Assembly: GCF_030817415.1 (NCBI RefSeq)
Contig: NZ_JAUSZI010000002.1
Coordinates: 9,238,001-9,302,000, forward strand
Origin: Streptomyces umbrinus
GTDB lineage: Bacteria > Actinomycetota > Actinomycetes > Streptomycetales > Streptomycetaceae
Length of the DNA: 64,000 bases
Reading direction: 5' to 3'
Shown: piece after piece, positions 1 through 8,468 of the stretch
Layout of the letters: each line of letters opens with the position of its first letter
How positions within the stretch are numbered: the stretch's first letter is position 1
The notes under the pieces: generated by a model
Told to the model about the DNA's origin: nothing
Seen by the model: the letters and a program-made list of their open reading frames with translations, nothing else
Database searches by the model: none
Program-made: the position numbers and the translations under genes

Positions 1-980
1 TTGAACAGCCGGAACAGGAGCACCTCCAGCGCGGCCATCAGCAGGATGACCGCCGGATAGGCCCACACCCAGTGCAGCTCCGGCATGTGGTCGAAGTTCA
101 TGCCGTAGATCCCCGCGATCATCGTGGGGACCGCGGCCATGGCCGCCCACGCGGAGATCTTCCGCATGTCGTCGTTCTGCCGCACGCTCATCTGCGCGAG
201 ATGCGCCGACAGGACGTCCGAGACCAGCCGGTCCAGGCCCTCCACGGACTCGTTCACCCGGGTCAGATGGTCGCTGACGTCACGGAAGAAGGGCTGCGCC
301 TTGTCGTGGACGAACGGCACCCCCGGGCCGGAGACGCCCGAGCCCGCGAGGCGGGTCAGCGGCAGGGCCAGCGGTCCGGTGGCCCTGCGGAACTCCAGGA
401 TCTGCCGCTTGAAGGTGTAGATCCGGGACGCGGTGTGCCGGGAGCCGCCGTCGTTCGGCGAGAACACCTCCGCCTCGACCTCCTCCAGGTCGGTCTGCAG
501 CTCGGTCGCCACCTCCAGATAGTGGTCGACGGTGTCGTCGGCGATCGAGTAGAGCACCGCCGTCGGGCCGAGGCGCATCATGTCCGGGTCCTGATCCAGA
601 CGGCGTCGTACGGCCTTGAGCGGCGAGCCCTCGCCGTGCCGCACGGTCACCACGAAGGAGTCGCCCAGGAAGAGCATGAGCTCCCCGGAGGACACGGCGT
701 CGCTGTCCGGCTCGTACGTGACCGGCTTCAACACCACGAACAGGGAGTCGTCGTACACCTCCAGCTTGGGCCGCTGGTGCGCCTTCAGGGCGTCCTCGAC
801 CGCCAGCGGATGCAGTCCGAACTCCTCGGTGACGAGATCGAACTCCCGCTCCGTCGGCTCGTACAGCCCGATCCACACGAACGCGTTTCCCGAGGCACGC
901 GCGGCGTCCAGGGCGTCCGAGAGGTCCTCCGGACCCTCCGTCCGGTGCCCGTCGCGGTAGATGGCACAGTCGACGATCAC
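1..980 (-). CDS. corA: CorA-family magnesium/cobalt transporter, 3' end cut by window
   Basis: Inner-membrane Mg2+/Co2+ channel of the CorA (2-TM-GxN) family. Translated from a GTG at 980 the protein begins MIVDCAIYRDG and continues as a typical cytosolic alpha/beta funnel domain, then a long helix. The family signature YGMNF is encoded near 97-114, at the end of the first membrane helix, and the acidic-aromatic loop follows. The second membrane helix begins before the sequence stops, so only the last few residues are missing. About 326 codons are present, close to the usual family length. It is divergent from the phosphatase gene at 1043 with about 60 bp between starts, so both promoters lie in that short gap. 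The GTG start is chosen because it gives the conserved N-terminus; no strong ribosome-binding site is visible. Confidence 0.9.
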   Translation of the reverse strand, partial: MIVDCAIYRDGHRTEGPEDLSDALDAARASGNAFVWIGLYEPTEREFDLVTEEFGLHPLAVEDALKAHQRPKLEVYDDSLFVVLKPVTYEPDSDAVSSGELMLFLGDSFVVTVRHGEGSPLKAVRRRLDQDPDMMRLGPTAVLYSIADDTVDHYLEVATELQTDLEEVEAEVFSPNDGGSRHTASRIYTFKRQILEFRRATGPLALPLTRLAGSGVSGPGVPFVHDKAQPFFRDVSDHLTRVNESVEGLDRLVSDVLSAHLAQMSVRQNDDMRKISAWAAMAAVPTMIAGIYGMNFDHMPELHWVWAYPAVILLMAALEVLLFRLF

Positions 981-1029
981 GGAGCGTATTCTCCCGTCGC
1001 CAGGGACCCGGCGCACTCGGGCGGCCGCC

Positions 1030-1035
1030 TAGGCT
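1030..1035 (+). promoter_or_regulatory. -10 TAGGCT, probable leaderless promoter of the phosphatase gene
   Basis: TAGGCT lies seven bases upstream of the ATG at 1043 and there is no Shine-Dalgarno sequence between them. Transcription starting about 7 bases after the -10 would begin at or next to the start codon. The same arrangement recurs at 3291, 30312 and 42310. Confidence 0.5.
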
Positions 1036-1042
1036 GGGCCGC

Positions 1043-1729
1043 ATGCCCACCTTGATCCTCGTCCGGCACGGACGTTCCACCGCCAACACCGCGGGACTGC
1101 TCGCCGGGTGGACGCCCGGCGTGGCCCTCGACGAGCGAGGGGCCGCGCAGGCCGCCGCGCTGCCCGGGCGCCTGGCGGAACTGCCGATCGCCGAGGTCGT
1201 CAGCAGCCCCCTGCAACGCTGCCAGGAAACGATTCGGCCGCTCCTCGACGCCCGGCCCGAACTGCGGGTCCACTCCGACGACCGAATCGGGGAGGCCCAC
1301 TACGGCGACTGGTCCGGGCGCAAGCTCGCCGAACTGTCGGGCGAGCCGCTGATGGAGGTCGTGCAGACGCACCCCTCCGCCGCCGCGTTCCCGGGCGGCG
1401 AGTCCATGCGCGCCATGCAGACCCGGGCCGCCGAGGCGGTACGCGAGTGGAACGCGCGTGTGGAGCGCGATCACGGCGGTGACGCGGTATACCTCATGTG
1501 CTCGCACGGCGACATCATCAAGTCTCTTGTCGCGGACGCCCTCGGTCTTCATCTCGACCTCTTCCAACGGATCTCCGTAGAACCGTGTTCCATCACCGCG
1601 ATCCGTTACACACGACTGCGGCCATTTCTCGTTCGCCTCGGCGACACCGGCGATTTCACGTCGCTCGCGCCGCGCGAGGAACCCCCGGCAGGTGACGCCA
1701 CGGTCGGGGGCGGTGCGGGCGCACCGTGA
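1043..1729 (+). CDS. histidine phosphatase family protein (MSMEG_4193 type)
   Basis: A 228-residue member of the phosphoglycerate-mutase-like histidine phosphatase superfamily. The catalytic LVRHGRSTAN motif is at the N-terminus (histidine phosphorylated during catalysis, residues 6-9), the second motif around E-A-H-Y-G-D-W follows near residue 80, and the second catalytic histidine is in CSHGDIIK. The actinobacterial subfamily is consistently found beside DUF3090, SCO1664-family and mshC genes, as here; its physiological substrate is not known to me. The C-terminal 25 residues are Gly/Ala/Pro rich and probably disordered. The gene seems to be transcribed leaderless and is followed after about 100 bp by the DUF3090 gene in the same direction. 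Confidence 0.88.
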   Translation: MPTLILVRHGRSTANTAGLLAGWTPGVALDERGAAQAAALPGRLAELPIAEVVSSPLQRCQETIRPLLDARPELRVHSDDRIGEAHYGDWSGRKLAELSGEPLMEVVQTHPSAAAFPGGESMRAMQTRAAEAVREWNARVERDHGGDAVYLMCSHGDIIKSLVADALGLHLDLFQRISVEPCSITAIRYTRLRPFLVRLGDTGDFTSLAPREEPPAGDATVGGGAGAP

Positions 1730-1832
1730 TCGTCGGCCGCAGTAGGGTGAAGCGGTCGAAGAAGCGCAGCAGTTGTCAGCAGCAGACGCAGTCGACGGCA
1801 GAAGCAGTCGATCGATCCAATGGAGACAGGAC

Positions 1833-2423
1833 GTGTCCCGTCAGGTGTTCCTCTACGACCCGCCGGACCGTTTCGTGGCCGGCACGGTCGGGCTGCCAGG
1901 GCGCCGTACCTTCTTCCTGCAGGCCTCCTCAGGACCCCGGGTGACCAGTGTGGCCCTGGAGAAGACGCAGGTCGCGGCGCTCGCCGAACGGATGGACGAG
2001 CTTCTCGACGAGGTCGTACGGCGTACCGGGGGCAGCGCTCCCGTCCCGGCGATGGCCCCGACGGAGGTCTCTGACACCGCCCCGCTCGAAGCTCCCGTCG
2101 AGGAGGAGTTCCGGGTCGGCACCATGGCGCTGGCCTGGGACGGTGACGACCAGCGCATGATCGTCGAGGCCCAGGCGCTCGTGGAGCTGGACGCCGATTC
2201 CGAGGAGGACCTCGCCGAGGCCGAGGAAAAGCTCCTGCAGGACGAGGAGAACGGTCCGCCGATGCTGCGGGTCCGCCTCACCGGAGCCCAGGCCCGTGCC
2301 TTCGCCAAGCGCGCCCTCGACGTCGTCAACGCCGGCCGGCCGCCCTGCCCGCTGTGCAGTCTCCCGCTAGACCCGGAAGGACACGTATGTCCGCGCCAGA
2401 ACGGATACCGCCGCGAAGCGTGA
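1833..2423 (+). CDS. DUF3090 domain-containing protein
   Basis: A 196-residue conserved actinobacterial protein of unknown function. I chose the GTG at 1833 because it yields the conserved beginning MSRQVFLYDPPDRFV and is preceded by GGAGACAGG at good distance. The open frame extends upstream to 1773 but lacks a ribosome-binding site. The body is a mixed alpha/beta domain with an acidic middle segment (runs of Glu/Asp near residues 105-130). The extreme C-terminus carries Cys-Pro-Leu-Cys and, eleven residues on, His-Val-Cys, which looks like a small metal-binding knuckle. Its 3' end overlaps the next gene by 37 bp, indicating translational coupling. Constant neighbourhood with a phosphatase, a kinase-like protein and mshC suggests a shared pathway, but no function is established. 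Confidence 0.85.
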   Translation: MSRQVFLYDPPDRFVAGTVGLPGRRTFFLQASSGPRVTSVALEKTQVAALAERMDELLDEVVRRTGGSAPVPAMAPTEVSDTAPLEAPVEEEFRVGTMALAWDGDDQRMIVEAQALVELDADSEEDLAEAEEKLLQDEENGPPMLRVRLTGAQARAFAKRALDVVNAGRPPCPLCSLPLDPEGHVCPRQNGYRREA

Positions 2424-3202
2424 CCACGGCCGAGCTGCTCGCCGAGGGTGAGCTTTCCGTGCGCGGACGCATCCGTGAGGCCTCCAACGCGGTGCTGCTG
2501 TGCGAAGTGACGTACGAGGGACGGAAAGCTTCCTGCGTCTACAAGCCGGTGGCCGGCGAGCGCCCGCTGTGGGACTTCCCCGACGGGAACCTCGCCCAGC
2601 GGGAGGTCGCGGCCTACGAGGTGTCCGAGGCGACCGGCTGGGGGCTCGTCCCGACCACGATCCTTCGCGACGGGCCGTACGGCGAGGGCATGTGCCAGCT
2701 CTGGATCGACCCGGTGTCCGAGGGCTCGGAGCTGCTCGCGCTGGTCGACGGCGAGGAGCCCGGCGCGGGCTGGAAGGCCGTCGGATTCGCCGAGGTCGGC
2801 GAGGGGCGCACCGCGCTGCTCGTGCACGCCGACGACGAGCGGCTGCGCAGGCTGGCCGTCCTCGACGTGGTGATCAACAACGGTGACCGCAAGGGCGGGC
2901 ATCTGCTGCCCGCGCCCGAGGGCCGGCTGTTCGGGATCGACCACGGGGTCACCTTCAACGCCGAGAACAAGCTGCGGACGCTGCTGTGGGGCTGGGCGGG
3001 GGAGAGGCTCACCCCCGAGGCCGTCGAGGTCCTGGAGCGGCTCAGGGGCGCCCTGGACGGGGCGCTGGGCGTGCGCCTGGGGGAGCTGATCACCGCGGCC
3101 GAACTGGGCGCCACGCGCGCGCGTGTGGCCGGTCTGCTCGACTCGGGCCGGCATCCGGAGCCCTCGGGGGACTGGCCCGCGATCCCGTGGCCGCCCGTCT
3201 AG
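2387..3202 (+). CDS. SCO1664-family protein, remote PI3/PI4-kinase-like fold
   Basis: A 271-residue protein of the actinobacterial SCO1664 family. The ATG at 2387 (MSAPERIPPRSV) is preceded by GGAAGG; an upstream ATG at 2354 is in frame but has no binding site. Kinase-like landmarks are visible: a lysine in CVYKP (near residue 50), an N-N-G-D-R-K-G-G-H catalytic-loop-like motif near residue 165 and G-I-D-H-G that resembles the metal-binding DFG equivalent. These resemble PI3/PI4-kinase and HipA-like folds; enzymatic activity is inference. It overlaps the DUF3090 gene by 37 bp and sits 100 bp before mshC. Pairing with a histidine phosphatase suggests a phosphorylation/dephosphorylation pair, still uncharacterised. 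Confidence 0.85.
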   Translation: MSAPERIPPRSVTTAELLAEGELSVRGRIREASNAVLLCEVTYEGRKASCVYKPVAGERPLWDFPDGNLAQREVAAYEVSEATGWGLVPTTILRDGPYGEGMCQLWIDPVSEGSELLALVDGEEPGAGWKAVGFAEVGEGRTALLVHADDERLRRLAVLDVVINNGDRKGGHLLPAPEGRLFGIDHGVTFNAENKLRTLLWGWAGERLTPEAVEVLERLRGALDGALGVRLGELITAAELGATRARVAGLLDSGRHPEPSGDWPAIPWPPV

Positions 3203-3290
3203 TCGGGGCCGCACACCCCGGATCCGTACGCAAGAGGGCCTTCCCGGCCATCTGGCCTGGTCCGGTTCGTATACGGAACATCCGTCCGGT

Positions 3291-3296
3291 TAGGCT
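3291..3296 (+). promoter_or_regulatory. -10 TAGGCT of mshC, probably leaderless
   Basis: TAGGCT is followed by six bases and then the mshC ATG at 3303. There is no Shine-Dalgarno sequence. The spacing predicts a transcript that begins at the A of the start codon. Confidence 0.55.
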
Positions 3297-3302
3297 CAAG
3301 AC

Positions 3303-4532
3303 ATGCATGCCTGGCCCGCTTCCGACGTCCCTGCCCTGCCCGGCAAGGGCCGCGACCTCCGGATCCACGACACCGCGACCGGTGGTCCCGTGACCCTCGA
3401 CCCCGGTCCCGTCGCCCGTATCTACGTCTGCGGCATCACTCCGTACGACGCGACCCATCTGGGTCACGCGGCGACCTACAACGCGTTCGACCTCGTTCAG
3501 CGCGTGTGGCTCGACACCAAGCGGCAGGTTCACTACGTCCAGAACGTGACGGACGTCGACGATCCGCTGCTGGAGCGCGCCGCGCGGGACAACGTCGACT
3601 GGGTCTCTCTCGCCGAGAAGGAGACCACCCTCTTCCGCGAGGACATGACCGCCCTGCGGATGCTGCCCCCGAAGCACTACATCGGCGCCGTCGAGGCCAT
3701 ACCCGGGATCGTCCCGCTGGTCGAGCGACTGCGGGACGCGGGTGCGGCGTACGAACTCGAAGGGGACGTCTACTTCTCCGTCGAGTCCGACCCGCACTTC
3801 GGCCAGGTGTCCAACCTGGACGCGGCGGCGATGCGGCTGCTGTCCGCCGAGCGCGGCGGCGACCCGGACCGTCCGGGCAAGAAGAACCCCCTCGACCCGA
3901 TGCTGTGGATGGCCGCCCGCGAGGGCGAGCCGAGCTGGGACGGCGCCTCGCTCGGGCAGGGCCGGCCCGGCTGGCACATCGAGTGCGTCGCGATCGCCCT
4001 CGACCACCTGGGCATGGGCTTCGACGTGCAGGGCGGCGGCTCCGACCTCGCCTTCCCGCACCACGAGATGGGCGCCTCCCACGCGCAGGCGCTGACCGGC
4101 GAGTTCCCGATGGCCAAGGCGTACGTGCACGCCGGCATGGTCGCGCTCGACGGCGAGAAGATGTCCAAGTCCAAGGGCAATCTGGTCTTCGTGTCGACGC
4201 TCCGGCGTGACGGCGTCGACCCGGCGGCCATCCGGCTCGCCCTGCTCTCGCACCACTACCGGGCCGACTGGGAGTGGACCGACCAGGTGCTCCAGGACGC
4301 CCTCGCGCGCCTGGAGCGCTGGCGGGCCGCCGTTTCGCGGCCCGACGGCCCGTCCGCCGACGCAGTCGTCGAGGAGATCCGCGAGGCCCTCGCGAACGAC
4401 CTGGACGCGCCGGCCGCGCTCGCGGCCGTCGACCGCTGGGCCGTGCTCCAAGCCGAGCGCGGCGGCACGGACGAGGGCGCCCCCGGCGTCGTCTCCCGTG
4501 CCGTGGACGCCCTGTTGGGCGTGGCCCTCTAG
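3303..4532 (+). CDS. mshC: cysteine:1D-myo-inosityl-2-amino-2-deoxy-alpha-D-glucopyranoside ligase
   Basis: MshC performs the ATP-dependent ligation of cysteine to GlcN-Ins, the penultimate step in mycothiol synthesis in the cytosol. The 409-residue length is normal for the family. It is a class I cysteinyl-tRNA-synthetase relative: the HIGH-type motif T-H-L-G-H is at residues 51-55 after a zinc-ligand cysteine at 43 (YVCGITPYD), and the KMSKS motif is at 286-290. The C-terminal anticodon-binding domain of true CysRS is lacking, which distinguishes the two. The DUF3090/SCO1664/phosphatase genes precede it, as in other actinobacteria. Expression appears leaderless. A strong hairpin follows the stop and separates it from the convergent glutamine-rich gene. 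Confidence 0.95.
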   Translation: MHAWPASDVPALPGKGRDLRIHDTATGGPVTLDPGPVARIYVCGITPYDATHLGHAATYNAFDLVQRVWLDTKRQVHYVQNVTDVDDPLLERAARDNVDWVSLAEKETTLFREDMTALRMLPPKHYIGAVEAIPGIVPLVERLRDAGAAYELEGDVYFSVESDPHFGQVSNLDAAAMRLLSAERGGDPDRPGKKNPLDPMLWMAAREGEPSWDGASLGQGRPGWHIECVAIALDHLGMGFDVQGGGSDLAFPHHEMGASHAQALTGEFPMAKAYVHAGMVALDGEKMSKSKGNLVFVSTLRRDGVDPAAIRLALLSHHYRADWEWTDQVLQDALARLERWRAAVSRPDGPSADAVVEEIREALANDLDAPAALAAVDRWAVLQAERGGTDEGAPGVVSRAVDALLGVAL

Positions 4533-4539
4533 CAACGCC

Positions 4540-4579
4540 GGGCGCCGGACGGGTCGTTGCCCGTCCGGCGCCCTCTCTG
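4540..4579. terminator. bidirectional terminator between mshC and the convergent Q-rich gene
   Basis: Perfect 14-bp inverted repeat (arms 4540-4553 and 4560-4573) with a six-base loop, followed by a pyrimidine run. It begins 8 bases after the mshC stop. Confidence 0.8.
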
Positions 4580-4629
4580 CGGTGGGTCGTTCGTCTTGCC
4601 GCTCGGTGCTACTTGCCCACGACGACGGC

Positions 4630-5253
4630 CTACTTGTTCACGATGACGGCCTGGATCGTGTTGCTCGTGGAGTCGTAGACGCCGATGACCTGCTGGCCGA
4701 AGGCGAAGGCCTCCTGGACCTCGTCATGCGTCACCTGGTTCGGGTTGACCAGCGGACGCCAGCCCTGGTCGATGTACAGGTAGAGGATCGACGGCTGGCC
4801 CGGCAGCGGCGTGACGACGTCCCAGAAGTGCTCGGCCACACCGCTCGTCAGTGCCGCGGCCTCGACCGCGCTGCGCACGATCAACGGCTGGCCCTGGCCC
4901 TGACCTTGCTCCTGTCCCTGCTGCTGCCCGCCGAGCTGGTGAAGCAGCTGCTGGAACGGCTGCTGCTGGCCGAGCTGCTGGAGCTGCTGCTGCAGGTGCT
5001 GCGGAAGCTGGTGCTGAGGGTGCTGGGGGATCTGCTGCTGACCCATGCCCTGGGGGCCGAACGGCTGCTGCATCTGCTGTCCGAAGGGCTGCTGTTGCTG
5101 CTGCCCGAACGGCATCTGCTGGCCGTAGCCCTGCTGTTGGCCCTGCTGCCCCTGCTGCTGCGGGGGAGCGGTGCTCGGGCCCTGCTGCTGACCTTGCCGG
5201 CCCTGGAGTTGGCCCTGCTGGCTCTGTTGGCTCATCTGCGGGGTGGTGCTCAT
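4630..5253 (-). CDS. glutamine-rich low-complexity protein with S8-partner C-terminal domain
   Basis: A 207-residue protein not recognised as a named family. The start is the ATG at 5253 (MSTTPQMSQQ), preceded by GGGAAGG; an in-frame TTG seven codons upstream is less likely. Residues 1 to about 130 are extremely Gln/Gly/Pro rich with runs of Q and repeats such as Q-P-F-G-Q-Q, resembling prion-like disordered segments. The last 70 residues form an ordinary globular sequence (S-G-V-A-E-H-F-W-D ... G-W-R-P-L-V-N-P ... A-F-A-F-G) that aligns over its full length with the C-terminus of the S8 peptidase encoded just upstream. The two genes are 97 bp apart on the same strand and likely cotranscribed. 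No signal peptide or membrane segment is visible. Possible roles are substrate, inhibitor or scaffold for the peptidase; none is shown. Confidence 0.75.
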   Translation of the reverse strand: MSTTPQMSQQSQQGQLQGRQGQQQGPSTAPPQQQGQQGQQQGYGQQMPFGQQQQQPFGQQMQQPFGPQGMGQQQIPQHPQHQLPQHLQQQLQQLGQQQPFQQLLHQLGGQQQGQEQGQGQGQPLIVRSAVEAAALTSGVAEHFWDVVTPLPGQPSILYLYIDQGWRPLVNPNQVTHDEVQEAFAFGQQVIGVYDSTSNTIQAVIVNK

Positions 5254-5350
5254 GCGGGTGCCACCTTCCCTCAATTGTCGAGCGATGGTTGGGTCGTTGA
5301 GCGATGGCCGGTCTGTGTGGGACGACCGGTCCGGGGGACGGCCGGTCGCG

Positions 5351-7099
5351 TCAGCCCGTGACGACCAGGCCGACGATCTCGTCGTCCGAGAACCAGACGC
5401 GTACGTCGGGCCGTCCGCCCGCGAAGGCGGAGTGCACCGCCTGGCGGATCTCGGCGGACGGGTTGTTCAGGCTCCGCCAGCCACCGGCCACGAACAGCCG
5501 GAGCCTGGGCGGGAGTTCACGGGGATACGGCAGCAACTCGTCCCAGTACCGTTCGGCCTGGCCCGAGCCGACCGCCTCAGGCAGCAGATGGGCGACCGCC
5601 GCCTTGATGTCGGGCCGGTTGCCGATCCGCTGTGACGCGGGCCGGCCCGGCGCGTCCTGCTGCGGGGAGCCGGTGGCCCGCAGCAGCCTGCGTGCCCGCT
5701 CCGGGTCCATCGGTTCCTGGCCGGCCGCCCTGAGCATGCCCTGCAGCGCGGCCAGGGCGCCGACCACCACCGGGGAGGCGGAGGAGGTCCCGGAGAACGT
5801 GTCGGTGAACCAGGCGATCTCCTCGGCGCCGCCCTGCAGATCACCGGGCTTGTCCCAGAAGCCGCCGGTCGTGGTGACCTCACGGCCCCAGCCCTGCGCG
5901 TCCACCCGCGCCCCGTAGTTGGAGAACGCCAGACGCGAGCGGTCCGGGCCGTGGTCGCGGCCGTGGGTACCGGGCGGCGGAGCGCCCGCGCCGACCACGA
6001 TCGCACCGGAGGACTGGTTGGACGGGTTGAAGGGGTTGCGCCACCACTCCGGGAACTCGTCGGGCCGGCGCTCGTACACCGCGTCGTCCAGGGACTCCCC
6101 GCCGTTGCCCGCGGCCTCCACCACCAGGATGCCCTTGGCGGTCGCGTACCGGATGGCCGCGAAGTCGTCCGGCCACCATTCCAGCGCGATGTAGCCGCGC
6201 TGGTCGTCGCGCACAGCGAACTCGAACCGCGGTCCGGGGCTGTGCAGTTCGATCAGGATGATGTCCCCGGCGTTCAGCCGGTCGGCCGCCGCGTGGATCG
6301 CGGCCGCGGAGCCGATGCCGTGGAACGACGCGGCGGCTGTCACCGTGTCCGGCACGATGCCGGTGATCCCGTACTCGTTGCGGTCGCCGCCGATCACACC
6401 GATGACGGCGGTGCCGTGGTTGCGCCAGGCCAGGTCCTGGATCGGGGTGCCGACCACGACACCCGCGAGCTTCGCGGCCAGGTCCTCGTGGCCGAGCTGC
6501 CAGGCGCCCTCCACGTCGATCACGGTGACGCCCTGGCCCGAACCGCCGGGCCGCTGCCAGGCCCAGTGCGCGTCCACGCCCTCGGGCGCGGGGCGCAGAT
6601 AGCCCTGGCGGCTGGTGAAGTCGGGTGTGACGGGGGCGCCTTCCTTGCGCCGTCGGCTCTCGTCGGTGCTGTGTCCCACGGACCCCACCGAAGCCGGTAC
6701 GGCACCGGGCTTCACATACGCCGTGGCGATCTCGGGCAGTGCCGCGATCCGCGAACGCAGCTCCTGGGCCCGGCTCTCGACGCCGCGTACGCGGTAGAAG
6801 AGCCCGAGGTCGGGCAGTGTCTCGGCGCCCGGGGCCGAGGGCTGGGCCGCCGACTGCAGCCGCTCCTCGCTGCCGAACAGCGGTTGCAGGGCGAGCTGTT
6901 CGTCGCTGAGGAACATGTTCAGTGCCGACACGTCGGCGCCGGCCGCCGAACGGACCCCTTCGGCCCCGGCGCGCAGCCGGGCCTCGGGCCGTGCGACGAC
7001 GATCAGTTCCTGCTCGGCTCCTCGGTAGGTGAATCCCGCTCCGTCGGGCCCTGGCCCGGACGCTCCCGGGCCCTGCGCGGGCTGTGCCTGGTCGGTCAT
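5351..7099 (-). CDS. S8 (subtilisin-like) serine peptidase, no signal peptide
   Basis: A 582-residue subtilase. The ATG at 7099 (MTDQAQPAQG) follows AGGGAG at good spacing; upstream codons to 7273 lack a binding site. The N-terminal ~165 residues are a non-canonical region starting F-T-Y-R-G-A-E-Q-E-L-I-V-V, possibly a pro- or adaptor domain. The catalytic triad is intact: Asp195 in VTVIDVEGAW, His228 in RNHGTAVIG and Ser439 in GTSSASP, with oxyanion Asn332 in AAGNGG. Residues about 510-582 form an extra C-terminal domain that is repeated in the neighbouring glutamine-rich protein. No signal peptide is detectable, so the enzyme is cytosolic or non-classically exported. It is divergent from the propeller protein gene at 7404 and is followed by the Q-rich gene. 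Substrate and trigger are unknown. Confidence 0.88.
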   Translation of the reverse strand: MTDQAQPAQGPGASGPGPDGAGFTYRGAEQELIVVARPEARLRAGAEGVRSAAGADVSALNMFLSDEQLALQPLFGSEERLQSAAQPSAPGAETLPDLGLFYRVRGVESRAQELRSRIAALPEIATAYVKPGAVPASVGSVGHSTDESRRRKEGAPVTPDFTSRQGYLRPAPEGVDAHWAWQRPGGSGQGVTVIDVEGAWQLGHEDLAAKLAGVVVGTPIQDLAWRNHGTAVIGVIGGDRNEYGITGIVPDTVTAAASFHGIGSAAAIHAAADRLNAGDIILIELHSPGPRFEFAVRDDQRGYIALEWWPDDFAAIRYATAKGILVVEAAGNGGESLDDAVYERRPDEFPEWWRNPFNPSNQSSGAIVVGAGAPPPGTHGRDHGPDRSRLAFSNYGARVDAQGWGREVTTTGGFWDKPGDLQGGAEEIAWFTDTFSGTSSASPVVVGALAALQGMLRAAGQEPMDPERARRLLRATGSPQQDAPGRPASQRIGNRPDIKAAVAHLLPEAVGSGQAERYWDELLPYPRELPPRLRLFVAGGWRSLNNPSAEIRQAVHSAFAGGRPDVRVWFSDDEIVGLVVTG

Positions 7100-7403
7100 C
7101 GCGTGCCGCTCCCTTCGGTCCGTGCAAGTGCTTGTGCGGGTGCTGGAGTTGTCGAGAGTCGTGCCTCCGGTCGGTGTCCTCCGGGGCACACCTTGCTCCT
7201 CCCGGACCGACTCGTCCACCCCCGAGTTCGCCAACTGCGTTTGAAAACAAGTTGAATTGGGTACCGTGCGCAATCCGTCCTGAAACAGATGTCACGTCAC
7301 AATCCGGCCAAAGGCAGCGGAGACGGTTGTCATGTGATGGGGTGACAGCGTCTGTTGACCGTCGGGCCGGCCCCGCGCCGGCCCTCTCGTGGAAGGACGC
7401 ACA
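7100..7403. other. divergent intergenic region between S8 peptidase and propeller genes
   Basis: About 300 bp without a credible gene. It is locally AT-richer around 7240-7330. On the plus strand TTGAAA near 7241 is followed by TACCGT about 15 bases later, a possible promoter; on the minus strand no clear -10 stands out. No inverted repeat long enough to be an obvious operator was seen. Confidence 0.4.
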
Positions 7404-8381
7404 GTGGCACTCGCAGACCGTTCCTTCGCACGTCGAAGACTCCTCACCACGGCCGCCGCCCTGGGAGGAGCGGCACTCCTGGGCGGCACGGCGCACGCGG
7501 CCGAATCGCCGGAGAAGGGACCGCGGAAGGGATCGCGGAAGAACTGGCCGGACCGGTTCCCGCTGCCCAACGGCTTCCAGCCGGAGGGCATAGCCATCGG
7601 CTCCGCCCCGTTCGCGTACTTCGGGTCGCTGGCCAACGGCGACATCTACCGCGCGAGCCTCGCCACCGGGCGCGGCTCCGTCATCAGCAAGGGCCCCGGC
7701 GCCGGACACCCCAGCGTGGGACTGAAGATCGACCGGCACGGCCGCCTGTTCGTCAGCGGCGGGGCCGGTGGCGATCTGCGTACCGTCGACGTCCGTACGG
7801 GAGAGATCGAGAAGTCGTACGCCGTCGGCGGCACGTTCGTGAACGACGTGATCCTCACGCCGGGCGCCGCCTGGTTCACCGACTCCTTCGCGCCCCGGCT
7901 CTACCGGCTCGCGCTCGACCGGCACGGCAGGCCCGGGGCCGTCAGGACCGTGCCGCTCGGCGGCGACTGGCAGCAGGGCACGGACTTCACCGCCAACGGG
8001 ATCGAGCGCACACCGGACGGCAGCGCGCTCCTGGTGGTGAACGCCTTCGCCGACGGCGGCACGCTGATGCGAGTCGACGGACGCACCGGAACCGCCGCCG
8101 CGGTCGACCTCGGCGGAGCCAGGATCCCCAACGGCGACGGGCTGTTGCTCCTCGGCCGGACTCTCTACGTCGTCCAGCAACAGCAGAACGCGATCGACGT
8201 GTTCCGGCTGAACTCCGCCGGCACCAGGGGCACGGTGATCACCCGGATCACCGACCCCCGCTTCCGGATCCCGACGACGGCCGCGGCGTGGGGCGACCGT
8301 CTCTACCTGCCGAACGCGCGCTTCGACGTCGAGCCGACGCCCGACACGGAGTACGACGCGGTGGCGGTGCGTCAGGTCTGA
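7404..8381 (+). CDS. Tat-exported SMP-30/NHL-type beta-propeller protein
   Basis: A 325-residue secreted protein. The GTG at 7404 is preceded by GGAAGG, better placed than the in-frame GTG at 7389. The N-terminus has a twin-arginine-like signal (RRRLLTTAAALGGAALLGG, cleavage predicted after T-A-H-A-A). The mature part shows repeated propeller strands with patterns such as I-A-I-G-S-A-P-F-A-Y-F-G-S, D-R-H-G-R-L-F-V-S-G-G, and N-G-D-G-L-L-L-L, typical of SMP-30/gluconolactonase/LRE-like six-bladed folds. Such proteins are sometimes mislabelled as superoxide dismutase in Streptomyces genomes; no metal site supporting that is seen. Enzymatic activity is unknown. It is convergent with the PAC2 gene, from which a hairpin separates it. 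Confidence 0.75.
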   Translation: MALADRSFARRRLLTTAAALGGAALLGGTAHAAESPEKGPRKGSRKNWPDRFPLPNGFQPEGIAIGSAPFAYFGSLANGDIYRASLATGRGSVISKGPGAGHPSVGLKIDRHGRLFVSGGAGGDLRTVDVRTGEIEKSYAVGGTFVNDVILTPGAAWFTDSFAPRLYRLALDRHGRPGAVRTVPLGGDWQQGTDFTANGIERTPDGSALLVVNAFADGGTLMRVDGRTGTAAAVDLGGARIPNGDGLLLLGRTLYVVQQQQNAIDVFRLNSAGTRGTVITRITDPRFRIPTTAAAWGDRLYLPNARFDVEPTPDTEYDAVAVRQV

Positions 8382-8388
8382 CGCGCGA

Positions 8389-8419
8389 GGGGTGGCGCGC
8401 CCGACGCGCGCCGCCCCTT
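8389..8419. terminator. bidirectional terminator between propeller and PAC2 genes
   Basis: Eleven-base stem (8389-8399 with 8407-8417, one G-T wobble) just after the stop at 8381, followed by a short pyrimidine run. It lies between two convergent genes. Confidence 0.65.
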
Positions 8420-8468
8420 CGCCCGGTCGATATCGCCCGGGCAGTCTCGCTCCGTCGGTCTTGCTGGG

